DNA of 64,000 bases from Sphingobacterium chuzhouense (GTDB lineage Bacteria; Bacteroidota; Bacteroidia; Sphingobacteriales; Sphingobacteriaceae), in the NCBI RefSeq assembly GCF_014692525.1, contig NZ_JACNYL010000002.1, positions 186,001-250,000 of the forward strand, written 5' to 3'. Position 1 is the first letter of the stretch; the number at the start of each line of letters is the position of its first letter. The notes beneath the pieces are model-generated. The model worked only from the letters and a program-made list of their open reading frames with translations. It did no database searches and was not told the DNA's origin. The translations under genes were made by a program, and so were the position numbers. Below are positions 35,945 to 46,537 of this stretch, in pieces.

Positions 35945-37918
35945 TTATTTATTGTTTTGCTCCCAAATGGATTTTATTTCCCACGCTTCCAATGAAACAA
36001 TTTCAGTTGTTCCTTTTTCAGAGAATATTTCTATGCCTAATTGATTTTCCGACGGAAATGTGACAGCACTGAACACAATACTCCCATCGTTGACAAATAT
36101 TTCAACCGAAGCTTGGTCTATGAAAATATGCATTTTTAAGGTGCCATTATTTAGCACTGATGGTGCATACATTTTTTTCGCAAAAGCATCGGTAAATCGG
36201 CTTTCGGAAACAAAATCAGTGCAGTTTGTACGATCCAGACATAGTATAGAAGTCATCGGATCATAACGCAAGGCTAATTTCCTTCCTTCGCCTACCAACA
36301 TGTTAAAACCGAAAACAGCTGCATCATCTGATTTAAATTCCACTTCGATTTCATAGGTGTTTTTGGTAGGTTTAAACGGTTCAATCTTCGTATCTTTTCC
36401 TATGGTGACTCCGTTCATGCTGTGGAGCGGTCGCCGAAGTTGCTTCAATTGGGGTATCGGTTGCTGAACTATACGGTATCCTGTAGGATGTTGCTTCAAT
36501 GCCATAACACGAGGTAAGGACTGAAAGCCTTTGCCCCACGAAGTAGGTGCCCAACGCGAATAATCCCAATTGCCCATCCAACCGATAGCAAAAACAGTGT
36601 TTCCAAACGTATGGGGTTCATCATAATTCCGCCACGTGCGTGTAGCATAGTAATCGTTGCCGTAATCTAGCCACAAGGCATGTTCCAATTGATGGTTCAT
36701 CAACTCATTAGAGAATAAGATATGGTCTATCGCTATGGCTCCATGCGTACTGTCGGAAATAGCATCGACTATCGCTAAATGCGCTTTCTTTCCCATCAAA
36801 TCGCTTACATCCCAACCATTCCATTTGAAAACATTGCTCTGGTCGCCTGTTACTGTTCGTCGTATTTCACCATCCACTACCAGATGCATGCAAAGTGAAT
36901 CGGGGCGTTTTCCGCCAGCAACTAAAAAATTGATAGCATTATGCGTGATCGTGAATGGCTTGGATATCACTTTACCAACGGCATTACCTTGAGATAAGTC
37001 ACCCAAGTAACTTTCTCCCAGATAGTCTACGGCTTTGGTTGATGCCGCCTGATTTTTAAAAGCTTTACCCTCTATTTGCCAATTGTTCCATACATCCCCT
37101 TCAAAATCGTCATACACCACGCCGTTCAAGCCTATACCATTTTTTAGATAATCCATGATTTTCTCATCAGGTGTAAACGTTTTTCCGTCGAAATCGCCAA
37201 CAAAATATTGTACTCTATTCGGTCCACGACCAATCAACATGACCCATTTACGTACGCCCTCATGACCGAATACAGGAAGTTCAAAAAGATCCGGACACTC
37301 CCAAAAAGAATTTTTAGCCCCCAGATCACCAAAACTGCTACAAAAGTTCCATTGCTTCAAATTGTTAGATTCATAGATATGGATTTGCTGCACATCCGGT
37401 AGCGAAACGACCATTTTCCATTTTTGATCCAGCCCATGCCAAAATATCTGCGGATCCCTAAAAAAAATCTTGTTGATATCTAAGACAGGGTTTTGGGCAT
37501 AATAATGATAACTTAACCCGTTATCGTTGCTCACGGAAATCGCCTGCGTTTCGGGTATGGAGTCACCCGGAAAATGTTTCGTATAGAAAGCAATCATGCT
37601 ATCCTCACCGAAACCACCGGTATTTTTCCGGTCAACGACCACCGATCCACTAAAATAAGAAAATTTACCATCGCCACCTTTCATAGGATAAGGTAATTCC
37701 TGCCAATGCACGAGGTCCTCCGATACAGCGTGTCCCCACCAATATAGATGAAACTTTCCATCTGTATAAACCAACCCGTCGGGGTCACCAATCCATCCCT
37801 TAGCCGGACTGAAATGGAATTGAGGCCTGTATTTTTCCTGATAAACGGTTTCTTCATTATTCTGCCCATAAGCGGAAAAATAAACCAACAGTAGAAGAAA
37901 GGGTATATATTTTATCAT
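35945..37918 (-). CDS. GH32 enzyme with variant nucleophile motif and inserted beta domain
   Basis: The 657-residue protein has a signal peptide (FSAYGQN). The nucleophile is Asp45 in WIGDPDG, in place of WMNDPNG, followed by Asp155 in FFRDPQ and Glu207 in WECPDLF, so all three catalytic carboxylates are kept. The FFQHNP segment and about 15 residues around it are absent (HLYWWGHAVSEDLVHW). A 140-residue beta-rich domain (about 265-405, VWNNWQIEGKAFKN to IAIDHILFS) is inserted in the propeller, and a C-terminal sandwich follows. Its ATG overlaps the stop of the upstream gene as ATGA. Confidence 0.92.
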   Translation of the reverse strand: MIKYIPFLLLLVYFSAYGQNNEETVYQEKYRPQFHFSPAKGWIGDPDGLVYTDGKFHLYWWGHAVSEDLVHWQELPYPMKGGDGKFSYFSGSVVVDRKNTGGFGEDSMIAFYTKHFPGDSIPETQAISVSNDNGLSYHYYAQNPVLDINKIFFRDPQIFWHGLDQKWKMVVSLPDVQQIHIYESNNLKQWNFCSSFGDLGAKNSFWECPDLFELPVFGHEGVRKWVMLIGRGPNRVQYFVGDFDGKTFTPDEKIMDYLKNGIGLNGVVYDDFEGDVWNNWQIEGKAFKNQAASTKAVDYLGESYLGDLSQGNAVGKVISKPFTITHNAINFLVAGGKRPDSLCMHLVVDGEIRRTVTGDQSNVFKWNGWDVSDLMGKKAHLAIVDAISDSTHGAIAIDHILFSNELMNHQLEHALWLDYGNDYYATRTWRNYDEPHTFGNTVFAIGWMGNWDYSRWAPTSWGKGFQSLPRVMALKQHPTGYRIVQQPIPQLKQLRRPLHSMNGVTIGKDTKIEPFKPTKNTYEIEVEFKSDDAAVFGFNMLVGEGRKLALRYDPMTSILCLDRTNCTDFVSESRFTDAFAKKMYAPSVLNNGTLKMHIFIDQASVEIFVNDGSIVFSAVTFPSENQLGIEIFSEKGTTEIVSLEAWEIKSIWEQNNK

Positions 37919-39507
37919 GATTTTTCTATTTTCATACTGGAGACTTTAATCGTGCCCTGATCTGAGAAAATAGTCCACGGGTTTTGATCCATTTTGTATA
38001 TACGATTGGTAAATGCAACTTGATTATTTACATATACCACACAAATGGAGTTTTCCACGACCATCTTGACATCAAACACCTTATTGGTCGGAACGATAAG
38101 CGGCGTAAAGTTGAGTTCTTTCTTTGTGCTACCCTGCTTATTTTCCTGATACATAAATAAAGAAGGCATTCCCCAACGATTTGTAGATGTCAAATCAAAA
38201 GAAACACTATAGACTTCCGACATATCTCCGCATGCGCCAAAAGAAAAACCAAAATGATTAGATTGCGACGCATCTATTTTCATCGAAATTTTTATAGGTG
38301 TGATATTTCGGTTAAACAAAGCGTAGCTTCTCCCAGAAGTTTGTGCGGCAATCGTGTAGGCATTGCCGTCTCCCGAAACCGTTCCTTCTGCAGCAATCTG
38401 TGCAAAAAGTACATTCACGTTGAATTTCTGATCTACCGCGTCCGGAATAACCGGATACAGTTTGCCGCTTGCCTGTTTTACCAATTTATGCGAAACAAGG
38501 CTTCCCGACCAATGCAGTTCATTATTATCGTTTACGGTCTGTCCGGTAGAAGTCCAACCCGAGAGATAACGTGTTGTGCCGTCACTGGCGGTTTTCCCGG
38601 CATACAAATACAATCCGTCAAATGTTTCATGGTGTCCAGCTGCATCGCGACAAATCTTCCACGGTCCATCCGGTGAATCAGAAACTCGGTAGAAGGTTTT
38701 GCGATGTTCATCACGGTTGATTCTCGAAAACGTCAGATACCATTTATCGCCCATTTTGAAAATATCTGGACATTCGAGGATTTCCGAATCTGTTTCGATC
38801 TCGTGTTTTCCCGGATTATTTGATGTTGTCGCAACCAAAGGTTCCATAATGGACCAGTTATTTAAATCAGAAGATTTGTAACGTGCCAGTGCACCCTTAC
38901 TGTCTTTGCGGGTTGTAACAAGCATTACGTAATTGTTATGGGTTTCATCCCAATAAACATGGGGATCTCGGAAATTGTTCTGATCATATTCAGCGGTAGC
39001 TTGAAAGGTGGCTGTCGGCTGTTTCGTCCAATTCAACAGATCTGGAGATGTCGCCATCATGATCTTTTCGGCAGGGCTTAAATTGCCATTATGCCCGGTA
39101 TAAAAACTATAGTAGATATTCTCCTTCTTAATAAAACTTCCGGTACCTATCCATTCATCTTGGCTGCCTATCGGTCCGGCAGGCAGTATTTGTGTAAAAC
39201 CTTCGAAGGTACCATAGTCATTGGTTCTTGTCAAGAAAATAGGGTGACGATTGGCATTTTCATAAAGATAAAACAGGTAAAACTTATTGTCGCCTGCATT
39301 ATAATAAGGCATGGGATCGCCAACGTAGCCCTGTAGAGGTTGATAAAATGTTCGATATATACCATTGTCCTGTACATTGGTGCACGTCGTTGATCTGTCT
39401 ACACCCTCTATCGGTGGTTCAGTTGGTGGTATGTTGTCGTCTCCCTTACACCCGGTCAGTGTGTTCAAAACAAATAGAATCGAGAGTATATATGTATGTG
39501 TATTCAT
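37915..39507 (-). CDS. GH32-like fructosidase lipoprotein with C-terminal sandwich
   Basis: The 530-residue lipoprotein (lipobox LTGC, Cys20) has a five-bladed-propeller GH32-type catalytic frame: Asp64 in GYVGDPMP, Asp181 in NNFRDPHV and Glu245 in ILECPDIF. The FFQHNP motif is replaced by FYLFYLYENANR, and overall similarity to classical GH32 is weak, resembling the DUF4975-type relatives. The C-terminal 180 residues form a beta-sandwich. It is probably an exo-acting or fructan-binding enzyme at the surface. It is translationally coupled to the next GH32 gene. Confidence 0.85.
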   Translation of the reverse strand: MNTHTYILSILFVLNTLTGCKGDDNIPPTEPPIEGVDRSTTCTNVQDNGIYRTFYQPLQGYVGDPMPYYNAGDNKFYLFYLYENANRHPIFLTRTNDYGTFEGFTQILPAGPIGSQDEWIGTGSFIKKENIYYSFYTGHNGNLSPAEKIMMATSPDLLNWTKQPTATFQATAEYDQNNFRDPHVYWDETHNNYVMLVTTRKDSKGALARYKSSDLNNWSIMEPLVATTSNNPGKHEIETDSEILECPDIFKMGDKWYLTFSRINRDEHRKTFYRVSDSPDGPWKICRDAAGHHETFDGLYLYAGKTASDGTTRYLSGWTSTGQTVNDNNELHWSGSLVSHKLVKQASGKLYPVIPDAVDQKFNVNVLFAQIAAEGTVSGDGNAYTIAAQTSGRSYALFNRNITPIKISMKIDASQSNHFGFSFGACGDMSEVYSVSFDLTSTNRWGMPSLFMYQENKQGSTKKELNFTPLIVPTNKVFDVKMVVENSICVVYVNNQVAFTNRIYKMDQNPWTIFSDQGTIKVSSMKIEKS

Positions 39508-39572
39508 GATTTCCTATAAAATGGTATGTGGCTGTGTAAAATATTGCGCAGCCACATACACTGTTCAACCTG

Positions 39573-40712
39573 TTATTCTTTTGGAAGCGCCTTCAATTCG
39601 TCCCAATACATACGTTGTGTTTGGAAAGGAACGGGCTGGCCGTTAGGGTGCTCGTGCGGCATCACCAAGATGTTGTTGATGATAGCGGTGCGTTCTGCCG
39701 GAACTTCGAAAATCAACTCCTGCCACTCGCCAAGATGATCTTCTGCGTACCGTGCTCTCAACCAATCCTTATTCGCTTCTCCATCCGATTGTATTTCGAT
39801 CTGTACATCTCCTGCAACATCTTTTAATACCATAATGGAAAAACGGTTATACGCTGCGGGATTAATATTTACTTTATTGTCGTTCCACAGGGCTCCTCCG
39901 TGCCAACCTTCTCCGGTAGTCGCGTTCCGTAAGATAGAAACACATAATGGAGACGGATTGATGCCATCCGTTTTTGGATTGTTTGTTTGATTTTGCACCG
40001 TAGTTCCCAAATCTCCCCATCGTGGAGATACATTCTCACCGTTGAAGATAAGTAGGGGTTGTTTAGGTTCATCACCCAATACTACCGTTACGGTGTAGTT
40101 GAATGTCTGCCCTAGATAAGACAAAGTATATGTTACTGGTGTGGTGAAATCGACGGGGCTACCTAACGCAGGCAATATTTCTGCTCCGCTTGTATAGTCT
40201 ATCATCGGACGAAGCTGCGTCACATCTGTTCCCTCGGGTACATAGACCAAAATTGTGCTTTCAGCTTGGTTGATAATACCTGTTCTGTCCCCAATACGGA
40301 AGGCGGTTATTTCGGCTTTAATTTCCCTTATCGTTACGCGGTAGTCTGTGTACACATTTCCGTTATATACACGATATACAACGGGAGACGTGGAGGAATA
40401 GCTAAAATCCCGAGGTTCTCCCGCGGCTGGTTTCACTGTGGCATTGGGAGGTAATTCGATGGTGGGTGCAATAGCCGATAAATTTGTACCCGCAGGAACC
40501 ATCACGGTAATGGTGCCTTTTTCATTATCCACCGTACCGGCTACATTGTCAACATGGAAGGAAAGGAGATGCACATCCGCATTCATATCGAGCGAATCCG
40601 TCGCATCTTGCTTACAGGACGTAAGTAGCCCCACAAACAATAGGAAAAAACTTAATCCAGCGGTGTTTTTTAACGTTTTCATATCATGAAATTTTTTTCG
40701 TTTCATATTCAT
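39573..40712 (-). CDS. Surface glycan-binding lipoprotein with two DUF5018-like repeats
   Basis: The 379-residue frame starts at 40712; an ATG at 40682 gives a cleaner lipoprotein signal (LLTSC). Two tandem repeats of about 80 residues follow (about 45-125 and 130-210; both with VPAGTNLSAIAP / VPEGTDVTQLRP and PVDFxxPVxYxx patterns), then a C-terminal region (about 215-379) with WHGGALWNDNKVNINPAAYN resembling a carbohydrate-binding sandwich. It occupies the position of the levan-binding protein BT1761 in the Bacteroides thetaiotaomicron fructan locus. I infer surface fructan binding. Confidence 0.82.
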   Translation of the reverse strand: MNMKRKKFHDMKTLKNTAGLSFFLLFVGLLTSCKQDATDSLDMNADVHLLSFHVDNVAGTVDNEKGTITVMVPAGTNLSAIAPTIELPPNATVKPAAGEPRDFSYSSTSPVVYRVYNGNVYTDYRVTIREIKAEITAFRIGDRTGIINQAESTILVYVPEGTDVTQLRPMIDYTSGAEILPALGSPVDFTTPVTYTLSYLGQTFNYTVTVVLGDEPKQPLLIFNGENVSPRWGDLGTTVQNQTNNPKTDGINPSPLCVSILRNATTGEGWHGGALWNDNKVNINPAAYNRFSIMVLKDVAGDVQIEIQSDGEANKDWLRARYAEDHLGEWQELIFEVPAERTAIINNILVMPHEHPNGQPVPFQTQRMYWDELKALPKE

Positions 40713-40724
40713 TATTGCTTTACA

Positions 40725-42446
40725 CTAATACCTTGGATTTTGCTCGTATAGATTCATACTCCAAAAGATTTGATTCTGTGGAATCGGAAGAAACTCATCC
40801 CTGCCTTTGGTGAAACGTGCGGATTGATAAATCGTTCTTGTACTACGTTCATGTTCAAAGAAGCTGTTCATTTCCTGATCGGCAATACCCCAGCGTATTA
40901 AGTCAAAGAAGCGGCTTCCTTCCAATGCCAATTCCAAACGACGTTCGAAACGTAACGCTTTGCGGGCATTTTCCAAAGTCCACTGTATATTTTCACCGTC
41001 TACGTAAGGTCTTACCAAATAGCGGGATATCGGTGTACCATCGTCCATCTTTAAACGGGTGGTACTGCTTGCCGCACGCTCGCGCAACTGATTAATCAAT
41101 GGCAAGGCTTCCGTATGCCGCCCCAATTCAATCAACGCTTCTGCACGCAATAGCAGCACGTCGGCATAACGGATCATAATCCTCGTTTTTGTATTACTGT
41201 AAAAGGGCGGGATATTGATAAAGCAATCACAATCGGGGGAAACATTTTCTTTCATCGAATTATAAGCACCATAGATCGGAATAGCACGACTCCATTCATT
41301 CGTTACCATGTGCGCCGGCTCATATTTCCACGGCACACCTGGGCGCGACACGGTATGATCCAATCGTGGATCTACCGTATGCACGGCAAAATCAACATTG
41401 CCATTATTGTAATTATCGAGTAAAGGTACTCCAGCTTGATTCGTATGGAAGGCATTCACCAGTGTTTGCGATGGTTTGTGAAAATCACAGCATCCCAAAC
41501 CTTGCGGAGCGGTAAGCATATCACCAAAATTTACACGTCCACGTCCGGCTCCGTCGTTGCTTGAGAACTGAACGGCCATGATCGATTCTTTTCCATTTTC
41601 GTAGCTGCCGGGTAAGAAATTGTTGGCAAAATCGTCTTCCAGTCCATATGGGGAACTTAAAACCGGTTCCGTCGCTTTCAATACTTCTTCCAATAGGGGC
41701 CTATCAATAGAAACTACCGCATGGTTCTCATCCTGTTTATACGCTTGATACAGTCGTGTTTTCGCCAAGAAAGCATAAGCGGCATATTTATCGGCACGTC
41801 CTATCTGTTCCTGCCTTTCGGGTAAATGTTCGGTTGCAAAAGAAAAATCTGCCGCGATCTTTTCCAAAATTTCATCGCGTGTGAACTCCCGGTTCGATAT
41901 CGTTCCGTAATCACTCGCCGGTACATTTTCGTCAATATAAGGGATATTCTTGAAAAGATTCTCCAACATCAAGTACCAATATCCTCTTAAAAAGCGTAGT
42001 TCCGCTTGACGGGTGAGCAGCAACGGGTACTCCTGTTCGGTAAGATTGTTCATGATACGCAATCCTTCATTCGCGCGGCGAATCCCAACATAAATATTGA
42101 ACCAGATACCGTCGTAATTCCATTGATCGGGACGCGATGTCACAAATGTTTCCATAAAATGAAATACGTCTCCGTCGTTGATTCCTCCGCCACCTTTATA
42201 GGCATCGTCTGCACGTACATTGCCGTACTGATACATACTGAAAGCCCGGTTGATCTCATCATTTCCCAATTGGGAATAGGCGGCTATTACAAAACCATCT
42301 ACCTCTTCAGGGGAAGATACCTGGTCTTCATTGAGCACTCCTCTCGGTCCTATTTCCAACATATCGTTACAGGATGCCATCAATAATGCGGATGCCAAGA
42401 GAGCAAATAATTTGCTACTATATTTAAATTTATTAATATTCATCAT
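40725..42446 (-). CDS. susD: SusD/RagB-family surface lipoprotein (fructan PUL)
   Basis: This 573-residue lipoprotein (lipobox ALLMASC) has the SusD block TRQAELRFLRGYWYLMLENL and the C-terminal motifs RYADVLLLRAEALIELGR, QLRERAAS and LRFERRLELALEGSRFFDLIRWG. It would cap the SusC channel encoded 9 bases upstream and receive fructo-oligosaccharides. Confidence 0.95.
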   Translation of the reverse strand: MMNINKFKYSSKLFALLASALLMASCNDMLEIGPRGVLNEDQVSSPEEVDGFVIAAYSQLGNDEINRAFSMYQYGNVRADDAYKGGGGINDGDVFHFMETFVTSRPDQWNYDGIWFNIYVGIRRANEGLRIMNNLTEQEYPLLLTRQAELRFLRGYWYLMLENLFKNIPYIDENVPASDYGTISNREFTRDEILEKIAADFSFATEHLPERQEQIGRADKYAAYAFLAKTRLYQAYKQDENHAVVSIDRPLLEEVLKATEPVLSSPYGLEDDFANNFLPGSYENGKESIMAVQFSSNDGAGRGRVNFGDMLTAPQGLGCCDFHKPSQTLVNAFHTNQAGVPLLDNYNNGNVDFAVHTVDPRLDHTVSRPGVPWKYEPAHMVTNEWSRAIPIYGAYNSMKENVSPDCDCFINIPPFYSNTKTRIMIRYADVLLLRAEALIELGRHTEALPLINQLRERAASSTTRLKMDDGTPISRYLVRPYVDGENIQWTLENARKALRFERRLELALEGSRFFDLIRWGIADQEMNSFFEHERSTRTIYQSARFTKGRDEFLPIPQNQIFWSMNLYEQNPRY

Positions 42447-42455
42447 TGCTAAGGT

Positions 42456-45400
42456 TTAAAATTTAAGATTTAAGCCTGCTGTCCAGACCATTGGGTTAGG
42501 ATAACCGAAACCCGGTGTTTCTGGATCTAGGCCGGTAAACGATTTCGATTTGTAGAGGATACCTAGATTATCACCACCTATATATACACGCAACGATTGT
42601 AATTTTATGCGCTCCAGCATCTTTTGATTAAAAGTATAACCAAACTGCGCGTTGCGTAGCTTCAAATATGCGCCATTTTCTATATAATAAGTAGATGATC
42701 GAGCTTCCCAGTTATCGTCTGTCAATGAAACAGCTGGAATATCCGAATTGGGATTATCGGGTGTCCAAGCGCCTAATAAGGCAGCGCCTTTGTTAGAAGC
42801 GGATTCGGCTACAGACCAGAAATGGGTGAATTTCTTGAAGTCGTTATACACATCCATTTTGCCCACTCCTTGCAAGAAGAATGATAAATCGAATTGTTTG
42901 TAGTCCATGGCAACATTCAAACCGTAATTGATACGTGGGATAGGCACGCCGATCCACGTGCGGTCATAATCATTGATCACCCCGTCGCCGTTTAAGTCCT
43001 GGTAGCGAATACGTCCCAGACCTTTCCCATTTTGCTGTATACCATTATCTAATTCTTCCTCCGTACGGAAAATACCATCGGCAACATAACCAAAGTGCGA
43101 ACCAAAAGCTCTGCCCAAAATATTTTGTCCACGACCGTCACCACCGTACTCATTAACGACTTCCGGCGGTAGGTGTGTAACTTTATTGCGCACAAAGTCC
43201 ATATTACCGGTAATATCGAATGTCAAGTCATCACCTATGCGGCTTTTGTATCCAATCACAAATTCAAGCCCCTTGTTTTCCATAGATGCGCCATTTACCC
43301 ACATGTTTCCACCTTCACCCAGTACCCCTAAATATGGCGGCAGGAGCAGGATGTCTTTCGTCCGTTTCATATAGGCATCGACACTACCGTACAATTTTTG
43401 CCCGAAAAACGTGAAATCCAAACCGAGGTTACTCATCTCTGTTTCTTCCCAACGTAAGTTCGGATTTGCATTCTGCGAAAGGAAATAGCCGGAAGGAAGC
43501 ACGCCAGACTTGTTGCCATTGATATCATACGCGGTAATATTATAGGCACTTAAATAGATATTGTAAATGGCGTGGTTATCAATTTCTTGATTACCTGTTC
43601 TACCCCATCCGAAACGTAGTTTTAGATCGTCCATAGCAGTGACCTTTTCTTTCAGGAAGGATTCTTCACTGATACGCCAACCCAATGAAAAGGCAGGGAA
43701 TGTTCCGAATCTATTTTCTTGGCCAAAACGGGATGATCCATCGCGACGCATTGTAACGGAAGCCAGATAACGATCTAAATAGGAATAATTCGCTTTGGCA
43801 AAATACGACAACAACACACTTCTGGAACCAGATCCGGAATTGTCTTTGATCCCCGTTCCTGCAGACAGGTACATGTAATCTTCATCTTCTAATATATAGC
43901 CCTCCCGGGATGCCATAAAGGAACTAAAATCGTCGATATTATATTCTGTACCGACCATCACATCCAAGCGGTGATCGTCTTTTACCAAATTATAATTCAA
44001 TGTATTCGACCAGTTCGTTTTTACACTGTGGCTTTGGTCATTTATGACTTTATTGATGTCGCTTTCCAGATAACCGGATTGATAGCGCTTGTCCCAGGCA
44101 CGACGCGTATAATTACCATAGTCAATACCAAAATTCGAACGGAACGTCAAATTAGGCATCAGCTGTACGTCAGCAAAAAAGTTTCCGAATATGCGTGAGA
44201 AATGATAACCGTTCTGTTTGCTATCTTCAAGTTCGCGAACCGGGTTCTGCCTATCGTTCATGCCGGCAACAGGACCACCCCATCCTCGTCCGTCCACTGT
44301 ACGGACCGGAATAATGGGTAAACCTACAAATGCATTGTATATCGGCGTATTGCTCACCTCACTCGTTTTGGTAAGGCTCAGGTTTTGCCCGATGGTCACT
44401 TTCCCTTGAAAGAGCTTATAATCGGAGTTCAGACGCGCCGAAATGCGATCAAAACCGTTGGTACGAATCACGCCCTTATTATCATAATATCCCAATGAAA
44501 ATAAATAGCTTCCGTTTTCTGTTCCGTTTGATAGCTGTACATCGTAGTTCTGCACTACACCTGTTTGTGAAATCTCATCAAACCAATCGGTATTTGCGGA
44601 TTTCATGGTTTGCGCCGCATCCAGATAATTTGGAACGTACATTTTATGAAGAACCGGCTGCGTGGTGTTTGGATCTATGTTCCAATCGTAATCATAGCCA
44701 ATGGTATTGGTATTCGGATCAAAACCACTATTGACATACGCCCGCCACTGTACTTGCCCATATCCCTCGGTATCTAGCATTTTTACGCGGTTTACATAGG
44801 AAGATATAGCCCCAAAAGCGTTCGCGGACACCTGTACTCCACCTTGTTTACCACGTTTTGTCGTGATAATAATCACACCGTTTGCTGCTCTCGAGCCATA
44901 GATACTGGCTGAAGACGCATCTTTCAATACTTGGATGGATTCGATATCTGCTTGATTTAGTTCGTGCATACCAGCTTTTGTCGGAACACCATCTATGATA
45001 TATAATGGATCGTTGTTGTTCAGTGTACCAATACCACGAATACGGATGGTAGTTGGCGAACTTGGAGCACCGTTTCCGGTAACCAACATGCCCGGTACTT
45101 GTCCTTGAAGGGCTTTCATGGGATTTGCCACCGTCTGTTTTTTCATTTCGTCTACATCGGCAATGTGCACTGCTCCGGTCAGATCCTTCTTGCGTTCGGT
45201 CTGATAGCCCGTAACCACGACTTCTTCTAGTCCCTGCTCTACACTGACCAAACGAATCTCCATAAATCTTGCGGTTCCTGTGGCAATGGTCTGCGACTCG
45301 TATCCTACATAGGATACTTCGAGGGAAACATTATCGTTTGGTAACACCAACGTGAATTCTCCTTTTTCATTTGTCTGTGTCGCCTGCTCCGTTCCTCTGA

Positions 45401-45539
45401 CCACTAAAGATGCGCCCACTATGGGCACTTCTGTACTGCTATCTGTCACTCTTCCTTGAAGTGTTACCTGCTGTGCAAAGCTGGCAACAGAAAAAAGAAC
45501 CATGTACAAAAGCAGGATTGCTTTCTTTCTTGTAAACAT
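42456..45539 (-). CDS. susC: SusC/RagA-family TonB-dependent transporter (fructan PUL)
   Basis: The 1027-residue protein has a signal peptide (SVASFAQQ), a carboxypeptidase-like domain (about 25-100), a TonB-box-like EEVVVTGYQTERKKD, the plug with SSASIYGSRAANGVIIITTK and a barrel ending WTAGLNLKF. Together with SusD it imports fructan oligosaccharides; substrate is inferred from the GH32 enzymes and fructokinase. It follows the fructokinase gene after 56 bases in the same direction. Confidence 0.96.
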   Translation of the reverse strand: MFTRKKAILLLYMVLFSVASFAQQVTLQGRVTDSSTEVPIVGASLVVRGTEQATQTNEKGEFTLVLPNDNVSLEVSYVGYESQTIATGTARFMEIRLVSVEQGLEEVVVTGYQTERKKDLTGAVHIADVDEMKKQTVANPMKALQGQVPGMLVTGNGAPSSPTTIRIRGIGTLNNNDPLYIIDGVPTKAGMHELNQADIESIQVLKDASSASIYGSRAANGVIIITTKRGKQGGVQVSANAFGAISSYVNRVKMLDTEGYGQVQWRAYVNSGFDPNTNTIGYDYDWNIDPNTTQPVLHKMYVPNYLDAAQTMKSANTDWFDEISQTGVVQNYDVQLSNGTENGSYLFSLGYYDNKGVIRTNGFDRISARLNSDYKLFQGKVTIGQNLSLTKTSEVSNTPIYNAFVGLPIIPVRTVDGRGWGGPVAGMNDRQNPVRELEDSKQNGYHFSRIFGNFFADVQLMPNLTFRSNFGIDYGNYTRRAWDKRYQSGYLESDINKVINDQSHSVKTNWSNTLNYNLVKDDHRLDVMVGTEYNIDDFSSFMASREGYILEDEDYMYLSAGTGIKDNSGSGSRSVLLSYFAKANYSYLDRYLASVTMRRDGSSRFGQENRFGTFPAFSLGWRISEESFLKEKVTAMDDLKLRFGWGRTGNQEIDNHAIYNIYLSAYNITAYDINGNKSGVLPSGYFLSQNANPNLRWEETEMSNLGLDFTFFGQKLYGSVDAYMKRTKDILLLPPYLGVLGEGGNMWVNGASMENKGLEFVIGYKSRIGDDLTFDITGNMDFVRNKVTHLPPEVVNEYGGDGRGQNILGRAFGSHFGYVADGIFRTEEELDNGIQQNGKGLGRIRYQDLNGDGVINDYDRTWIGVPIPRINYGLNVAMDYKQFDLSFFLQGVGKMDVYNDFKKFTHFWSVAESASNKGAALLGAWTPDNPNSDIPAVSLTDDNWEARSSTYYIENGAYLKLRNAQFGYTFNQKMLERIKLQSLRVYIGGDNLGILYKSKSFTGLDPETPGFGYPNPMVWTAGLNLKF

Positions 45540-45595
45540 ATAATCGGTTGCTTGTTAATGAATAAAATATTTAAGTTTATTGTTTATTAGCGTGT

Positions 45596-46537
45596 TTAAT
45601 ATTTGGTGTTATCTAAAGAATTTAACCATACAAACCTATTGATAGTAGGCGCGTCGTAACTCGGACATGCTCCCGTACTCTGCGTAACAAAGGCGCTTAA
45701 CGTTGTGGCAAACTCCAACATTTCTTCCGGTGTTGCCTGTTTATCCTCGCGGCAACGCTGCGACAGAAATGCTGCCAGAAAAGAATCACCACTACCAATA
45801 GTATCTTTCACTTCAACTCTTAATGCTGGAAAATGGTAGGAGAATTTTCCCAACCAAGAATGATAGATAGCGCCTTTCGCTCCATAGGTTACGATAAGCT
45901 CATTGATGTTAAAGGTGGTCATGACGGCTTCCGCTTTTGCGGCATCCGTATCGGTATCTGGCAACTCCAACCAAGTTGCTACAAAACCCAACTCCTCTTC
46001 GTTCATCTTCACCAGATCAGCATAATAGAGTAATTCAAAGATGCGTTCCTTCGTATAATGCGGTGCGCGCAAGTTGACATCCAACACTTTGTAATTCGCT
46101 ACGTGTATTAAGGTTTGAAGCGTTTGGTAACTGTCATTATTACGTGTAGACAAGCTACCGAATACAAAAAAATCTGCTTGGCTTACCGTTTCTATTTCTT
46201 TTTCGCCTAACGTAATATAATCCCAGGCAACAGGAAACACGATTTCGTAACGTACATCCTTGTTTTCATCGATATGGACTTCTACTGTCGATGTTGGATA
46301 TTTATTATTTTTCTGGAAAAGCGTTAAGGGTATAGCCAATTCGGCACATAGCGTCATAATATCCTCTCCGTCTTTATCCTCGCCTACACGCGTCAGCATA
46401 TCCGTATGAATACCTAGCTTATTTAGGTGATACGCGACATTGAGTGGTGCACCTCCTAATTTTCGTCCAGAAGGTAGATTGTCCCAAAGCACTTCTCCGA
46501 AACAAACACCGCTGATATTTAATATTTCGTTCTTCAT
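45596..46537 (-). CDS. PfkB-family fructokinase
   Basis: The 313-residue cytoplasmic enzyme is a ribokinase/PfkB member: GGAPLNVAYHLNKLG near residue 27-41, MTRVGEDKDGE, and the catalytic base in VKDTIGSGDSFLAAFL (Asp near 257). Its place beside a sugar porter and GH32 genes fits phosphorylation of imported fructose. Same role as BT1757 in the known Bacteroides fructan locus. Confidence 0.92.
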   Translation of the reverse strand: MKNEILNISGVCFGEVLWDNLPSGRKLGGAPLNVAYHLNKLGIHTDMLTRVGEDKDGEDIMTLCAELAIPLTLFQKNNKYPTSTVEVHIDENKDVRYEIVFPVAWDYITLGEKEIETVSQADFFVFGSLSTRNNDSYQTLQTLIHVANYKVLDVNLRAPHYTKERIFELLYYADLVKMNEEELGFVATWLELPDTDTDAAKAEAVMTTFNINELIVTYGAKGAIYHSWLGKFSYHFPALRVEVKDTIGSGDSFLAAFLSQRCREDKQATPEEMLEFATTLSAFVTQSTGACPSYDAPTINRFVWLNSLDNTKY

